A stretch of DNA of 64,000 nt from Fontibacillus phaseoli. GTDB lineage: Bacteria > Bacillota > Bacilli > Paenibacillales > Paenibacillaceae. The DNA is taken from positions 415,537 through 479,536 of the forward strand of contig NZ_QPJW01000002.1 of assembly GCF_003337355.1 (NCBI RefSeq), read 5' to 3'. Shown piece by piece: positions 17,213 to 26,475 of the stretch. Below the pieces are notes generated by a model. It was given only the letters and a program-made list of their open reading frames with translations. It was not told the origin of the DNA and ran no database searches. Position 1 is the stretch's first letter. Every line of letters starts with the position of its first letter. The position numbers were made by a program, and so were the translations under genes.

Positions 17213-18796
17213 TTATTTAGCCATTTTGTCATAGGCGTCTTGATAAATTTGCTGGAGCTCTTCAATATTCATCTTTTTCAAAGTGGATTGGAACTCTTCC
17301 CACTTGTCGAAGCTCAGCGAACCGGCGATGAACTTCGTGCTTTGCTCCTCATAATACTTGTCGATATCGTTACGGAGCATGTTCACTTTTTGAGCCGTGG
17401 CTTCGTCAAACATCGGAGCCGCATAACGAATTTTCGGCATATACGGGTTCAGCGCCTTTTGCGCTTCCTGTACTTGCGGAGGATTGATGTACGAACCCAC
17501 ATATTCGCTGATCAGGTGGGGCGCGCCTCCGCCGGCATATGGCGTAAGCTTAGGCTGGGTCTCAGCCGTCGAGAATTCCGGCTTGTAGGTGGGAATTCCA
17601 TCAACCAGCTCGTAGTGCTCGCCTTCCCTGCCAAATCGAAGCAGGGTCGAACCTTCGTCGCTAAAGAAATAGTCGATCCAGCGCATGGACACTTCCGGAT
17701 ATTTGTTGATCGAAGTGATGGCAAATGCACCTTGGTCGCGCGGAACCGGAGCGCCTTGGCTTTGCAGGCGATCGCCATGCGGTCCTTCCAGCGGCGCAAT
17801 TCCGGTATATTGATCCGAAATTGGCAGGAAGTTGTTATTCGTCTGATCGAAGAACAGCCCTGTATTGCCAGAACCTTGTTTCGCCAAATATTGGGCTTCG
17901 GTTTGGGAGAATACTTCATGATCCAGCAGATTTTCCGCATACAGCTTGTTCAGGTACATGAGCATTTCTTTGTTGCGCTCGCTTCCCATCCAGAGTTCAA
18001 CCTTGTCGTCCGTAATGTTAATGTTGTAGCCGAACTGAAGGTCAAGACCGAACGATCCGCTGAAAGCAGCCACGATAGGCAATCCGACAACACGGGAGGT
18101 TAAAGGAATTTCATCCTTCTGTCCGTTTCCGTTGGGATCCTGATCGCGGAAAGCAACCAGCACATCATACAACTCATCAAGAGTTTCAGGCACCTTCAGG
18201 TTCAATTTCTCCAGCCAGGCCGTATTAATCCATCTCTTGTCCGTCCGGGCCGAATCCAGCGTAACAATACCAGGAATCGTATATATGTGACCCTCCGGCG
18301 TAGTAATTGATGCGCGGATTTCCGGATACTCTTCCATCAGTTTGTTGAGATTCGGTGCATAATCCTTGATCAAATCTTCCAGTGGAATCAGTTGTCCGCC
18401 GGCTCCGTAACGCACCGCTTCCAATGGAGTAATATTCGAGCGGTACATGATGTCAGGCAACTCATTGGACGCGAACAGCAAGTTTTTCTTCTCCGGAAAT
18501 CCGTCTGTCGGCGCTTCAATAAATTCCATTTGAACGTTACTCATTTTTTCGTAATCCTGAAATACCGGCATCTCCTTGAAAGGTCCGTTGACCGGAGCGA
18601 TCCGGGTGAACATTTTCAGCTTCACCGGCTCCTGTACAATCGGGAACCCTTCTTTGCTCACCGTCTGATCTCCCGCTTCCGTTCCCTCGGACGGTGCAGC
18701 CGCCTTGTTGTCATTGTTGCCCGAGCTGCAACCCCCGAGCGCCAGAGCGGCAATGATCATCAAGCTCATCGCCGTTCTTCTCCATTGTCTTTGCAT
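17213..18796 (-). CDS. Carbohydrate-binding lipoprotein of an Lpl/Ytc-type importer
   Basis: About 527 residues; lipoprotein signal with lipobox ALGGC followed by a Ser/Asn linker. The large alpha/beta binding domain resembles the YtcQ/LipO extracellular proteins (blocks DPNGNGQKDEIPLT and WIDYFFSDEG). The start at 18796 follows AAGGAGGT with ten-base spacing. It captures an oligosaccharide outside the cell; GH51 and GH2 downstream suggest an arabinose-containing ligand. A cre-like site lies 40 bases upstream. The adjacent sensor kinase and response regulator are of the kind that usually controls such importers. Confidence 0.88.
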   Translation of the reverse strand: MQRQWRRTAMSLMIIAALALGGCSSGNNDNKAAAPSEGTEAGDQTVSKEGFPIVQEPVKLKMFTRIAPVNGPFKEMPVFQDYEKMSNVQMEFIEAPTDGFPEKKNLLFASNELPDIMYRSNITPLEAVRYGAGGQLIPLEDLIKDYAPNLNKLMEEYPEIRASITTPEGHIYTIPGIVTLDSARTDKRWINTAWLEKLNLKVPETLDELYDVLVAFRDQDPNGNGQKDEIPLTSRVVGLPIVAAFSGSFGLDLQFGYNINITDDKVELWMGSERNKEMLMYLNKLYAENLLDHEVFSQTEAQYLAKQGSGNTGLFFDQTNNNFLPISDQYTGIAPLEGPHGDRLQSQGAPVPRDQGAFAITSINKYPEVSMRWIDYFFSDEGSTLLRFGREGEHYELVDGIPTYKPEFSTAETQPKLTPYAGGGAPHLISEYVGSYINPPQVQEAQKALNPYMPKIRYAAPMFDEATAQKVNMLRNDIDKYYEEQSTKFIAGSLSFDKWEEFQSTLKKMNIEELQQIYQDAYDKMAK

Positions 18797-18836
18797 TACG
18801 AATACGACCTCCTTCATCTTGTTCCTTGCCTCATGA

Positions 18837-18850
18837 TGTAAGCGTTTCCT
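18837..18850 (-). promoter_or_regulatory. cre-like site upstream of the arabino-oligosaccharide importer
   Basis: TGTAAGCGTTTCCT matches 12 of 14 positions of the CcpA consensus TGWAANCGNTNWCA. It sits between the response-regulator stop and the binding-protein start, where CcpA could block transcription. Confidence 0.45.
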
Positions 18851-18918
18851 TTGATGTGTTCCCATTATAGTTCAGCCGCTCGACCTGCAAATTCTACATA
18901 TTTGACTATTTACTATAC

Positions 18919-20526
18919 TTATTTTACGGATTTACTCACCCTTGCCGGTCCGCTCATATAAGCATGCGGCGTCATGCCGGTGGATTCCTTGAACACCTTG
19001 AAAAAGTAGTTATAAGTTGTGAAGCCTACCTGACTGCTGATTTGTTTGACCGTAAATCGGCCGCTCTCCAGCAGCTTGCAGCTTGCGTCGATGCGAACCC
19101 GATTCACATATTCGGAGAAGGTCATCTGAGTCTCTACCTTGAAAATCCGGCTCAAATAGGAAGGATTCAATCCGATCACGCTGGCGGCGAGTTCCAGCGT
19201 GATGTAGCTATGATATCGTTCCAGAATGAGCAGAATCGCTTGGGAAACATGCCTTGAATAAGGACCGGCTGCTTGACGCTCGCGAAGCAGGTCCAACAAG
19301 CTTTCGAAGTAAGCAAGGAGCCACTGTTCAATTTCTGCCATGCTTCCTATATTCTCCAATTCTTCCCGGGACGGTAATCCGGCCGCCGCTGCATCGTCCA
19401 ACGGCAAGGTCTTCTCCCCGATCGAGAGAAGCTCGCTGACGACCACCTGCACGCTTGGCGAATGAAGCGGCAGCTTCCGCATGGAAGTGAAGACGGCAGC
19501 CATCGACCGGCGCACCCCCTCCTTGTCAAGTCTCTCAATCGACAAGAGAAGCTGCTTCTGCTCCTCAATGGTCAACGAGAGGCGCGGATGGCTTGAACCC
19601 CGATCCGTCTCCTTCAAGGAAGCAGACGGATCAATGGACCGCTCTGCCTCACGGTAACTGGATTCGACCTTGGACATGCTGCCGCAAATATGCCCGATCG
19701 CATAAATACATTTCAAATTCAGGAACAGCCCAAGCGAATGGCTGACATTGCTCATAAGCCTGGCTGCTTCGCTGGCGGCAGCTTGTTCGCTGCGCTCCTT
19801 GAATGCAAACACTATGCCCAATCGGCCATTCTCCACATACACCGCCATCCGCTCAGCGGGATCGCCAAGGCTCTGCTGCACAAGTTCCACGGCTTGACGG
19901 ACCAGACGGTTGATCTGCATATCGCTGCGCGATTCTGTCAGAAGCCGGAACGGGACGATTTGGACCGCGGCTGCCGCAAAACGCACCGAATTGGCAAATA
20001 GTCGACTCTGCCTTACATCCTCTTCCAGCGCTTGTGCAGCACCGGGCAAGCCGATAAACAGCTGAACTACCCGTTCGCGCACAGATTCCATTCCTTTCCC
20101 CTCGTCCGCTCCTCCGCCTGCCTCCTTGGAACCAAGCTGCTTGGCTTCCTCCCGCAGCTCCTGTTCCGCCTTTTTCAGAATGGAGATCAGCGACTGCTCA
20201 TCCAGGCGATGCTTAAGCAAGTAATCGACGGCTCCGTTTCTTAGACATTCGCGCACATAATCATAGTCATCGTAGCTGCTAAGCATAATCGTCTTCACGT
20301 TCGGATAATGTTCCCGGATCGTCCGCTGAAGCTCCACTCCGTTCATTCCAGGCATGTTTACGTCAATGATGGCAATATCCGGCTGCGATTGTTCCATAGC
20401 CTGAAGGGCCATAGACCCGCTATATGCTTCTCCGCATAATTCAAAACCATGGCTCTTCCAATCCGACATGGTCCACAAATGATGATGCACCAACGGCTCA
20501 TCATCTACTAACAGGACTTGAAGCAT
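18919..20526 (-). CDS. AraC-type response regulator (YesN family)
   Basis: 535 residues. Receiver domain at 1-120 with acidic pair DDE at 8-10 and phospho-acceptor D55 in IIDVNMPG; a central region of about 250 residues of the YesN type; C-terminal double HTH AraC domain from about 430 (LELAASVIGLNPSYLSRIFKVE, shown by its first block, and QISSQVGFTTYNYFFKVFKE). Three bases separate it from the kinase gene. It would bind DNA at the importer promoter after phosphorylation. Being directly upstream of the binding-protein gene, it most likely activates that operon. Confidence 0.92.
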   Translation of the reverse strand: MLQVLLVDDEPLVHHHLWTMSDWKSHGFELCGEAYSGSMALQAMEQSQPDIAIIDVNMPGMNGVELQRTIREHYPNVKTIMLSSYDDYDYVRECLRNGAVDYLLKHRLDEQSLISILKKAEQELREEAKQLGSKEAGGGADEGKGMESVRERVVQLFIGLPGAAQALEEDVRQSRLFANSVRFAAAAVQIVPFRLLTESRSDMQINRLVRQAVELVQQSLGDPAERMAVYVENGRLGIVFAFKERSEQAAASEAARLMSNVSHSLGLFLNLKCIYAIGHICGSMSKVESSYREAERSIDPSASLKETDRGSSHPRLSLTIEEQKQLLLSIERLDKEGVRRSMAAVFTSMRKLPLHSPSVQVVVSELLSIGEKTLPLDDAAAAGLPSREELENIGSMAEIEQWLLAYFESLLDLLRERQAAGPYSRHVSQAILLILERYHSYITLELAASVIGLNPSYLSRIFKVETQMTFSEYVNRVRIDASCKLLESGRFTVKQISSQVGFTTYNYFFKVFKESTGMTPHAYMSGPARVSKSVK

Positions 20527-20529
20527 CAG

Positions 20530-22323
20530 CTAGCTCACCTCCCTTGGAGATTGTTTGACCGAATCTATTTGCGGGAACCGGATTACAACTTTGGTGTAGA
20601 GCCCTTCTTCACTGAACAGCTGGATTCCGTAGGGCTCCCCGTACATGAGCCGGATTCGTTCATGCACGTTGCGCACACCCATGCCGCTGAAGCGAGACGG
20701 ACTCTCATCCTTGCCGGTATCTCCAAGAATCGAATACATTTTCTCCTTGGCTATTCCCGGCCCGTTATCCATTATTTCAATCATTAAGTCCCCTCTCTCC
20801 CCGTACACTCGGATGAGGATGAATCCGCCCTTCGCGGCCAAGCCTATGCCGTGCTGGATGGCATTTTCCACGATCGGCTGTAGCATCAGCTTCAATACCC
20901 GGCATTCCAGTAATGCATCATCCTCAACCTCGATGTGGACCGGGATCGGTTCCATGTACTTATACTTCACAATGGAGACATAACAGTTCACATAATCAAG
21001 CTCCTCCCTGACGGTCAGGAACTCGTTGGAATTGCCGAGCACGCTTCGCATGAGTTCGATTAAGGAGCCGGATACCTCTTCGATATTCGGTACTCCGTTC
21101 AAATGGGCCAGATACTTGATCGTATTAAGCGAATTGTAGAGAAAATGGGGACGGATTTGCGCTTGCAGCGCCGTCAACTCCGCCTCGTGCTTCGCCTGCT
21201 CGCTCATCCGGATGTCCTGCATCAGCCGTTTTAAATCATCGATCATGCTGATGAACACCCGGTAGAGATCGCCGATCTCGTCCTTCGTCTTGATTTCCGT
21301 CTTCGGAAAAGACAGATTTCCGTCCTTGACCCGCATCATCATCGTTTTTAGACGCCTGATTTGCAGGGTCGTGCGCGAAGACATTTGAAGCGCCCCGAGC
21401 AGAACCACAGCGAAGACAATGACCGAGACCTCGATCATCAGGTTACGGATTCGGACGGACTCGCTCAGCAGCGAGTCAAGCGGGACAAGCGCCCGGGTAA
21501 CCCAGCCGGTATGCTCGGAGCGGCGGCTGACAACAATAAAGGATTTACCGTCGATCTTTTGTTCCTTCGCTCCTTGGAACGTTCCCGCATTCCCATAAAT
21601 GACCTGCTGCATTTGCGGCGTGATCGAGGACGGGGCGGAATCGGATTGGTACACCAGCTCCCCCTGTTCGTCCAGTACATAAAGGATGCTGTCGGCGGTC
21701 GGTTTTACGCCGTACGTATTGCGGATGAAGTCATACTTCAAATCCACCATCACCACGCCGATCGTCTCCCGGTTATACCGAATGACCCGGCCAACGGAAA
21801 TGGCGTCCGAGGTGCCTTTTTGCTTGAAATAGGCATGGCGTTCCCCGTTATTCAACATGAATTCCATCGTCTTCGTATCCAGGAAATTGCGGTCGATCCA
21901 AGGACTGCCCGTAAAGAATACTTTGCCGTTTAATCCGATCACCGCTATTCGAGATATATAAGGCTTGTAAGAGAACAGTCCCGATAAAAACTCAGTAAGC
22001 CGCTTCTGCTCCTGAAACCATTCGTAGCTGATTTCTTCGCTAGGACTCATTACCGTATCGATCACCGTGTTCTTGTTCGTAACTGCGACGGTGTTCAAGC
22101 GATCGATCTCCTCCAGCATGAGATTGAGCGATTCATCGGCTTGGCGGATACTGTCCGCGACAGAGGTAACGGCGTTATGCTTGATCGTCTCGCGCATGTT
22201 CATATATACAATCGAGGCAATGGTCACGATGGATAGAAGGCTGAGCAGCCCGAAAGCTAGAAATATTTTCCCCTGAATGCCAAGCTTCGGCGAAATTTTG
22301 TTGAGTAGAGATATGAATTTCAT
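20530..22323 (-). CDS. Sensor histidine kinase (YesM family)
   Basis: 597 residues: membrane helix about 17-39, a roughly 250-residue extracellular dCACHE-like sensor domain, second helix about 297-318, HAMP linker, His_kinase domain with the phospho-acceptor H393 in QIRPHFLYNSLN, and a HATPase domain with MDNGPGIAKEKM and GMGVRNVHERI. This is the YesM architecture, which partners YesN-type regulators. The extracellular domain probably senses the same sugar that the nearby binding protein carries, or the loaded binding protein itself. A cre-like box lies about 45 bases upstream of the start. Confidence 0.93.
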   Translation of the reverse strand: MKFISLLNKISPKLGIQGKIFLAFGLLSLLSIVTIASIVYMNMRETIKHNAVTSVADSIRQADESLNLMLEEIDRLNTVAVTNKNTVIDTVMSPSEEISYEWFQEQKRLTEFLSGLFSYKPYISRIAVIGLNGKVFFTGSPWIDRNFLDTKTMEFMLNNGERHAYFKQKGTSDAISVGRVIRYNRETIGVVMVDLKYDFIRNTYGVKPTADSILYVLDEQGELVYQSDSAPSSITPQMQQVIYGNAGTFQGAKEQKIDGKSFIVVSRRSEHTGWVTRALVPLDSLLSESVRIRNLMIEVSVIVFAVVLLGALQMSSRTTLQIRRLKTMMMRVKDGNLSFPKTEIKTKDEIGDLYRVFISMIDDLKRLMQDIRMSEQAKHEAELTALQAQIRPHFLYNSLNTIKYLAHLNGVPNIEEVSGSLIELMRSVLGNSNEFLTVREELDYVNCYVSIVKYKYMEPIPVHIEVEDDALLECRVLKLMLQPIVENAIQHGIGLAAKGGFILIRVYGERGDLMIEIMDNGPGIAKEKMYSILGDTGKDESPSRFSGMGVRNVHERIRLMYGEPYGIQLFSEEGLYTKVVIRFPQIDSVKQSPREVS

Positions 22324-22364
22324 GTCGGCCTCTCCTTTATCAAGTATCAGGGAAAATCACATCG

Positions 22365-22378
22365 AGTAAGCGCTGTCA
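22365..22378 (+). promoter_or_regulatory. cre box upstream of the sensor kinase gene
   Basis: AGTAAGCGCTGTCA matches 13 of 14 positions of TGWAANCGNTNWCA. It lies 42 bases before the kinase start codon and would put the two-component system itself under glucose repression. Confidence 0.55.
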
Positions 22379-22395
22379 AAAAAGTGTTTCACGCT

Positions 22396-23274
22396 TCATC
22401 CGCTGCTTTCCGCGCGAACGTATAATGGGGGTATCTTGTAAAAGGACTTGAACGCCCGGGTGAACGTATACAGGTTCGGATAACCGAGCGATAAGGCGAT
22501 TTCCGTCACGCTCGCTTCGGTTTCGACCAGCAGACGCCTGGCCTTCTCCATGCGGATGTTCTGAATATATTTCTGCGGAGGTATGCCGACCTGATTGGTA
22601 AAAGCATGGGAAAAATAGGAACGATGCACGCCCGCGAACGCCGCGACCTGCTGAACCGATATCCCTTCGGTAGCGTGGAGCTCCATAAATTCCATGCATT
22701 CGCGAATCCAGCCGGAGGGTTCTGACGTGTGGACAACGGGGGATTCCGGCATCAGACCGGCCAACAATTCGCAGGCCAGCCCCTGAAGTTCCAGGGAGAC
22801 AGCCGGATTCCACCGCTCGAAACGTGCCATTGCGCCAAGCATGCGGTCCAAAGCATCTTTTAGCGGCGGCCTCATTTTGCCGTGGGCAAACGGCCGTTCG
22901 GGAGTGATCCCGGCAAGCTTTAGCAATGACATGATCCGGCCTCCGTCCAAGACCAGCCAGCTCATTCGCAGAGGCAGTTCCGAAGAAAGCAAATAGTAAT
23001 GGTAGGTCTGGCCAGGAAAAAGGCAGAACAGATCATTCTTCTGCAACTCTACCTGCTGATCCTCAAATTCGAAGCAGACTTTCCCTTCCAGCACAAAATG
23101 AAGGCTGTAGCATTCAATTCTTTTCGGCCCTACCTTGTAGTTGGGCTTAGCGAAACTGCGGCCCGCACGAACAGGCCATAGTTGTCCCTCCCGATCCAAC
23201 TCTCCGGGCGTGTAATAGATGAACTCGGCATATTCGTACTCGTATTCCTGCATATTCCGCACCGTCTCAGACAT
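22396..23274 (-). CDS. AraC-family transcriptional regulator
   Basis: About 292 residues: N-terminal cupin-like ligand domain (CFEFEDQQVELQKNDLFCLFPGQ, of which the first part is the beta-barrel) and a C-terminal AraC DNA-binding domain with two HTH motifs (SVQQVAAFAGVHRSYFSHAF; TEIALSLGYPNLYTFTRAFK). Start at 23274 was chosen because AAGGAGGGGG stands 4-5 bases before it. It is divergent from the sulfatase gene with about 100 bases between, so it probably regulates the sulfatase; its relation to the two-component system on its other side is uncertain. Confidence 0.88.
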   Translation of the reverse strand: MSETVRNMQEYEYEYAEFIYYTPGELDREGQLWPVRAGRSFAKPNYKVGPKRIECYSLHFVLEGKVCFEFEDQQVELQKNDLFCLFPGQTYHYYLLSSELPLRMSWLVLDGGRIMSLLKLAGITPERPFAHGKMRPPLKDALDRMLGAMARFERWNPAVSLELQGLACELLAGLMPESPVVHTSEPSGWIRECMEFMELHATEGISVQQVAAFAGVHRSYFSHAFTNQVGIPPQKYIQNIRMEKARRLLVETEASVTEIALSLGYPNLYTFTRAFKSFYKIPPLYVRAESSG

Positions 23275-23377
23275 AATCCCCCTCCTTATATACAACAAAA
23301 TGACAATTCAGATCTAACACTAAGCTATTTATAAATCGTTTACATTCCCATATTATCATAATAGGAGGCGATTGAAA

Positions 23378-24916
23378 TTGTCCAGTAGACCTAACATTTT
23401 ACTAATCACAAGTGATCAACAGCACTGGAATACGATCGGTGCGTTCAATCCCGAAATATCCACGCCGAACTTGGATCGGCTGGCCCGGCAAGGCACGACA
23501 TTCGGACGGGCCTATTGCCCGAATCCGACTTGTACCCCGAGCCGTTCCTCCATCATTACGGGGATGTATCCGAGCCAGCACGGAGCCTGGACACTAGGGA
23601 CGAAGCTCCTGGAGGACCGCCATACGGTGGGAGAAGATTTCAGCGAAGCGGGGTACAAGACCTCGCTGATCGGCAAGGCCCATTTCCAGCCTTTGAAATC
23701 TACGCCGGAATATCCTTCGAAAGAAGCTTATCCGATTTTGCAGGATTTGGATTATTGGAAGGGATTCAATGAGCCGTTCTATGGCTTCGACCATGTGGAG
23801 CTTGCCCGCAATCATACGAATGAAGCCCATATTGGCCAGCATTACGCCTTATGGATGGAGGAACAAGGCTGCACCAATTGGCGGGATTACTTCCTTCCGC
23901 CAACCGGAACGATGGACCCGGCGCAGACTTACAAATGGCCGATCCCCGAGAAATACCACTACAACACCTGGATCGCCGAGCGGAGCAATGCCCGTCTTGA
24001 GGAGCATAAGAAATCCGGAGAGCCCTTCTTCCTATGGTCCAGCTTCTTCGACCCCCATCCCGAATATTTGGTGCCTGAGCCATGGGACACGATTTACGAT
24101 CCGGATAAGCTGACAATTCCTGCCCTAATGCCTGGTGAACACGACCAAAATCCGCCGCATTTCGGGTTGACGCAGGAAGAGGATCCGGACTTCACGCATC
24201 TGATGGAGACAGGCTTCGGCATCCACGGCTACCGTTCCCATCATTATTACGAGTATGGAGAAAAAGCGCGATTAACCGAATATGACAAAAAGAAGCTGGT
24301 TGCCGTATATTACGGCATGATCAGCATGATGGACAAATATATCGGCAAAATCCTTGATAAGTTGGATGAGCTGGGGCTGGCCGACAATACGCTCGTCGTC
24401 TTCACGACCGATCATGGCCACTTCTTCGGCCAGCACGGTCTTCAAGCCAAGGGCGGATTCCATTATGAGGACTTGATCAAGCTGCCGTTCATCGTCCGCT
24501 ATTCCGGCCAGGTTCCCGCGGGCGCACGCTCCGATGCAATCCAATCGCTCGTCGATTTGGCGCCAACCTTCTTGTCGTTTTGCAATCTGCCGGTTCCTCC
24601 GTCCATGACCGGCGTTGACCAAAAAGACGTATGGCTAGGGGTCAGAGAACAGGCGAGGGATCATGCGATCTGCGAATTCCGCCATGAACCGACGACGATT
24701 CATCAAAAGACGTACGTAGATCATCGATATAAAATTACGGTTTATTACAATCAGACTTATGGGGAAATTTTCGATCTTCAGGAAGACCCGGGAGAACTTC
24801 ATAACTTGTGGAACGTAACCGGTTACGAAGCCTTGAAAAGCGAACTGCTGCTTAAATACGCATGGGCCGAGCTCGGCAAAGAGCCGCTGCCTATGCCGAG
24901 AATCCATCATGCGTAA
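23378..24916 (+). CDS. Type I sulfatase, Cys-type
   Basis: 512 residues, no signal peptide, hence cytoplasmic. It has the alkaline-phosphatase fold: metal motif ITSDQQHW at the N-terminus, the maturation motif CTPSR with the formylglycine Cys at 52, and the second metal site FTTDHGHFFGQHG. The first in-frame TTG (23372) is only three bases from AGGAGG, so the TTG at 23378, nine bases away, is the better start. The Cys must be oxidised to formylglycine; the radical-SAM maturase at 27853 is the obvious partner. The substrate is unknown: choline sulfate, sulfated sugars or aryl sulfates are possible. Confidence 0.9.
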   Translation: MSSRPNILLITSDQQHWNTIGAFNPEISTPNLDRLARQGTTFGRAYCPNPTCTPSRSSIITGMYPSQHGAWTLGTKLLEDRHTVGEDFSEAGYKTSLIGKAHFQPLKSTPEYPSKEAYPILQDLDYWKGFNEPFYGFDHVELARNHTNEAHIGQHYALWMEEQGCTNWRDYFLPPTGTMDPAQTYKWPIPEKYHYNTWIAERSNARLEEHKKSGEPFFLWSSFFDPHPEYLVPEPWDTIYDPDKLTIPALMPGEHDQNPPHFGLTQEEDPDFTHLMETGFGIHGYRSHHYYEYGEKARLTEYDKKKLVAVYYGMISMMDKYIGKILDKLDELGLADNTLVVFTTDHGHFFGQHGLQAKGGFHYEDLIKLPFIVRYSGQVPAGARSDAIQSLVDLAPTFLSFCNLPVPPSMTGVDQKDVWLGVREQARDHAICEFRHEPTTIHQKTYVDHRYKITVYYNQTYGEIFDLQEDPGELHNLWNVTGYEALKSELLLKYAWAELGKEPLPMPRIHHA

Positions 24917-24972
24917 AGTCACCGGCCGATTCGACCGAGTGGAACCCTGGAAATAACATATTTTTTTAACGC

Positions 24973-25017
24973 AAAAAGCGTGAGCGTAAGGGCTCAGACC
25001 CTACGTTCACGCTTTTT
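24973..25017. terminator. Terminator between sulfatase and chromate-type transporter genes
   Basis: A stem of about 14 pairs with one mismatch and one bulge, GCGTGAGCGTAAGGG against CCCTACGTTCACGC, closed by a 6-base loop and flanked by AAAAA on the left and TTTTTTT on the right. It can serve both converging genes. Confidence 0.85.
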
Positions 25018-25551
25018 TTAAAAAATAACGATGCCTGCCACGGCGGCCAGCAGAATCACTCCAAAGGGATGAACCTTATATTGGGTCACCAGGGCGAGGC
25101 ACCCTACACAAATCAGCAACGTCCCGGCCATGGACCAACTCAACAGAGATTCGCTCCGCCCGCTAAGACCGAAGTGGATCGCGGCGTAAATAATTAAGCC
25201 CGTCACAACCGGACGCAATCCGTAAAAAGACGATTTGACCCAATCATTGTTCTGCAGTCTTATGAAGAAAGCCGTTAAAATAATTACGATAATTAATGAT
25301 GGCAAAATCATGCCGACCGTGGCTGCTACAGCCCCCAAAAACCCGCTCTGCGAGTAACCGATCAGCGTGGCGGTATTCGTCGCAATGGAGCCCGGGGCCA
25401 TCCCCGCCAAAGATACAATTTCCTGAAACTCTCCGGGATCCACCCATCCTTTACCGGCCACCTCACGCTGAATTAACGTCATTACCGCATATCCGCCCCC
25501 GAAGGAAATAAGCCCCACCTTAATAAAAACCAAAAACAGCTGCCAAAGCAT
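25018..25551 (-). CDS. ChrA-family transporter, second half-protein
   Basis: About 177 residues, about five membrane helices. The chromate-transporter (CHR) block is FIKVGLISFGGGYAVMTLIQ followed by EIVSLAGMAPGSIATNTATLIGY. Short CHR proteins come as adjacent pairs that together correspond to one long two-domain ChrA, and the next gene is the other half. The start at 25551 is the one from which the CHR domain begins directly; a longer frame would run back into the upstream gene. Chromate efflux is the family name; many such pairs have no shown link to chromate. Confidence 0.85.
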   Translation of the reverse strand: MLWQLFLVFIKVGLISFGGGYAVMTLIQREVAGKGWVDPGEFQEIVSLAGMAPGSIATNTATLIGYSQSGFLGAVAATVGMILPSLIIVIILTAFFIRLQNNDWVKSSFYGLRPVVTGLIIYAAIHFGLSGRSESLLSWSMAGTLLICVGCLALVTQYKVHPFGVILLAAVAGIVIF

Positions 25552-25565
25552 TTCTTGATCACCCT

Positions 25566-26201
25566 TCAGATGTAGTATTCCGGGAAATGTAACTCCCGTT
25601 TCGCTTCGGTCTGCTTCTTTTCCGTCCTTACGGGCAATCCCCATCTTCGCTTGAACAAGACCACCGCTATCCCGGCAATCGGTCCGCCAAGGATCAAATA
25701 GAAGGAATGAATTCCCGTAAATAGCAGAAGAGCTACCGTGGAGGCCGCAATGACCAGCGTAGCGGCATCCAGAACGGATGATTTCCACATCTTAAAGGCT
25801 GCTAGAATAATTAAGGAAATTACCGCGGCATGAATGCCTTTCAGCGCGGCTTCCACCTTTGCGTTATCTTTAAAAGCGGCGCTAAGAAAACTGAGGATAA
25901 AAACGATGAAAAAAGTAGGCAGCGTAATCGCGGTCACGGCCGCCACAGCCCCCGGCACTCCGCCGAGACGATAGCCGATAAAAGCCGCGCAATTAACGGC
26001 AACTCCTCCGGGTGCGGAGCCTGAGACGGACACCATATCCCCCATTTCCTTCTCGTTCATCCATCGCTTTTTGCAAACAATTTCCTGTTCGATCGTGGCG
26101 ATCATCGCATACCCTCCTCCGAAAGTGGAAGGACCGATTTTTAGAAAAACGCCAAAAATATTAAAGATTAGTTTCATTTGCCGGGTAACCGCATGGTTCA
26201 T
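25566..26201 (-). CDS. ChrA-family transporter, first half-protein
   Basis: 211 residues with the same CHR domain: FLKIGPSTFGGGYAMIATIE, then DMVSVSGSAPGGVAVNCAAFIGY, and about five membrane helices plus a charged tail. It precedes the other half by 15 bases, so the two are co-expressed and probably oppositely oriented in the membrane. Neighbours (sulfatase, sulfatase maturase) suggest a possible sulfate or sulfonate export role rather than chromate; this is inference. Confidence 0.85.
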   Translation of the reverse strand: MNHAVTRQMKLIFNIFGVFLKIGPSTFGGGYAMIATIEQEIVCKKRWMNEKEMGDMVSVSGSAPGGVAVNCAAFIGYRLGGVPGAVAAVTAITLPTFFIVFILSFLSAAFKDNAKVEAALKGIHAAVISLIILAAFKMWKSSVLDAATLVIAASTVALLLFTGIHSFYLILGGPIAGIAVVLFKRRWGLPVRTEKKQTEAKRELHFPEYYI

Positions 26202-26475
26202 CCCATTTCACCCTCTACTGTCTCGTTATGCTTATCTAAAAGAAGCTAATTGTATTATATCATATTAATTTCATTTTGAATTAAAGTTTTGAGGTATAAT
26301 TGTAAAATATCTGATAAACCTTCATAATAACGCTTATTAACGTTCTATTAAGTATAAAAAATACCATTTTGAATTTATGTTGATTATTCTGATGATTTTA
26401 ACTGGAAATACCCTATGGATCCCGCTATACTTGTGATATCCCGACTAATTAACTTGGAAATGGAGAAAAGTACAA

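Noticed and set aside
24973-25017. Transposon end because of the long inverted repeat
   Set aside because: Position between two converging genes and T/A runs on both sides fit a bidirectional terminator.
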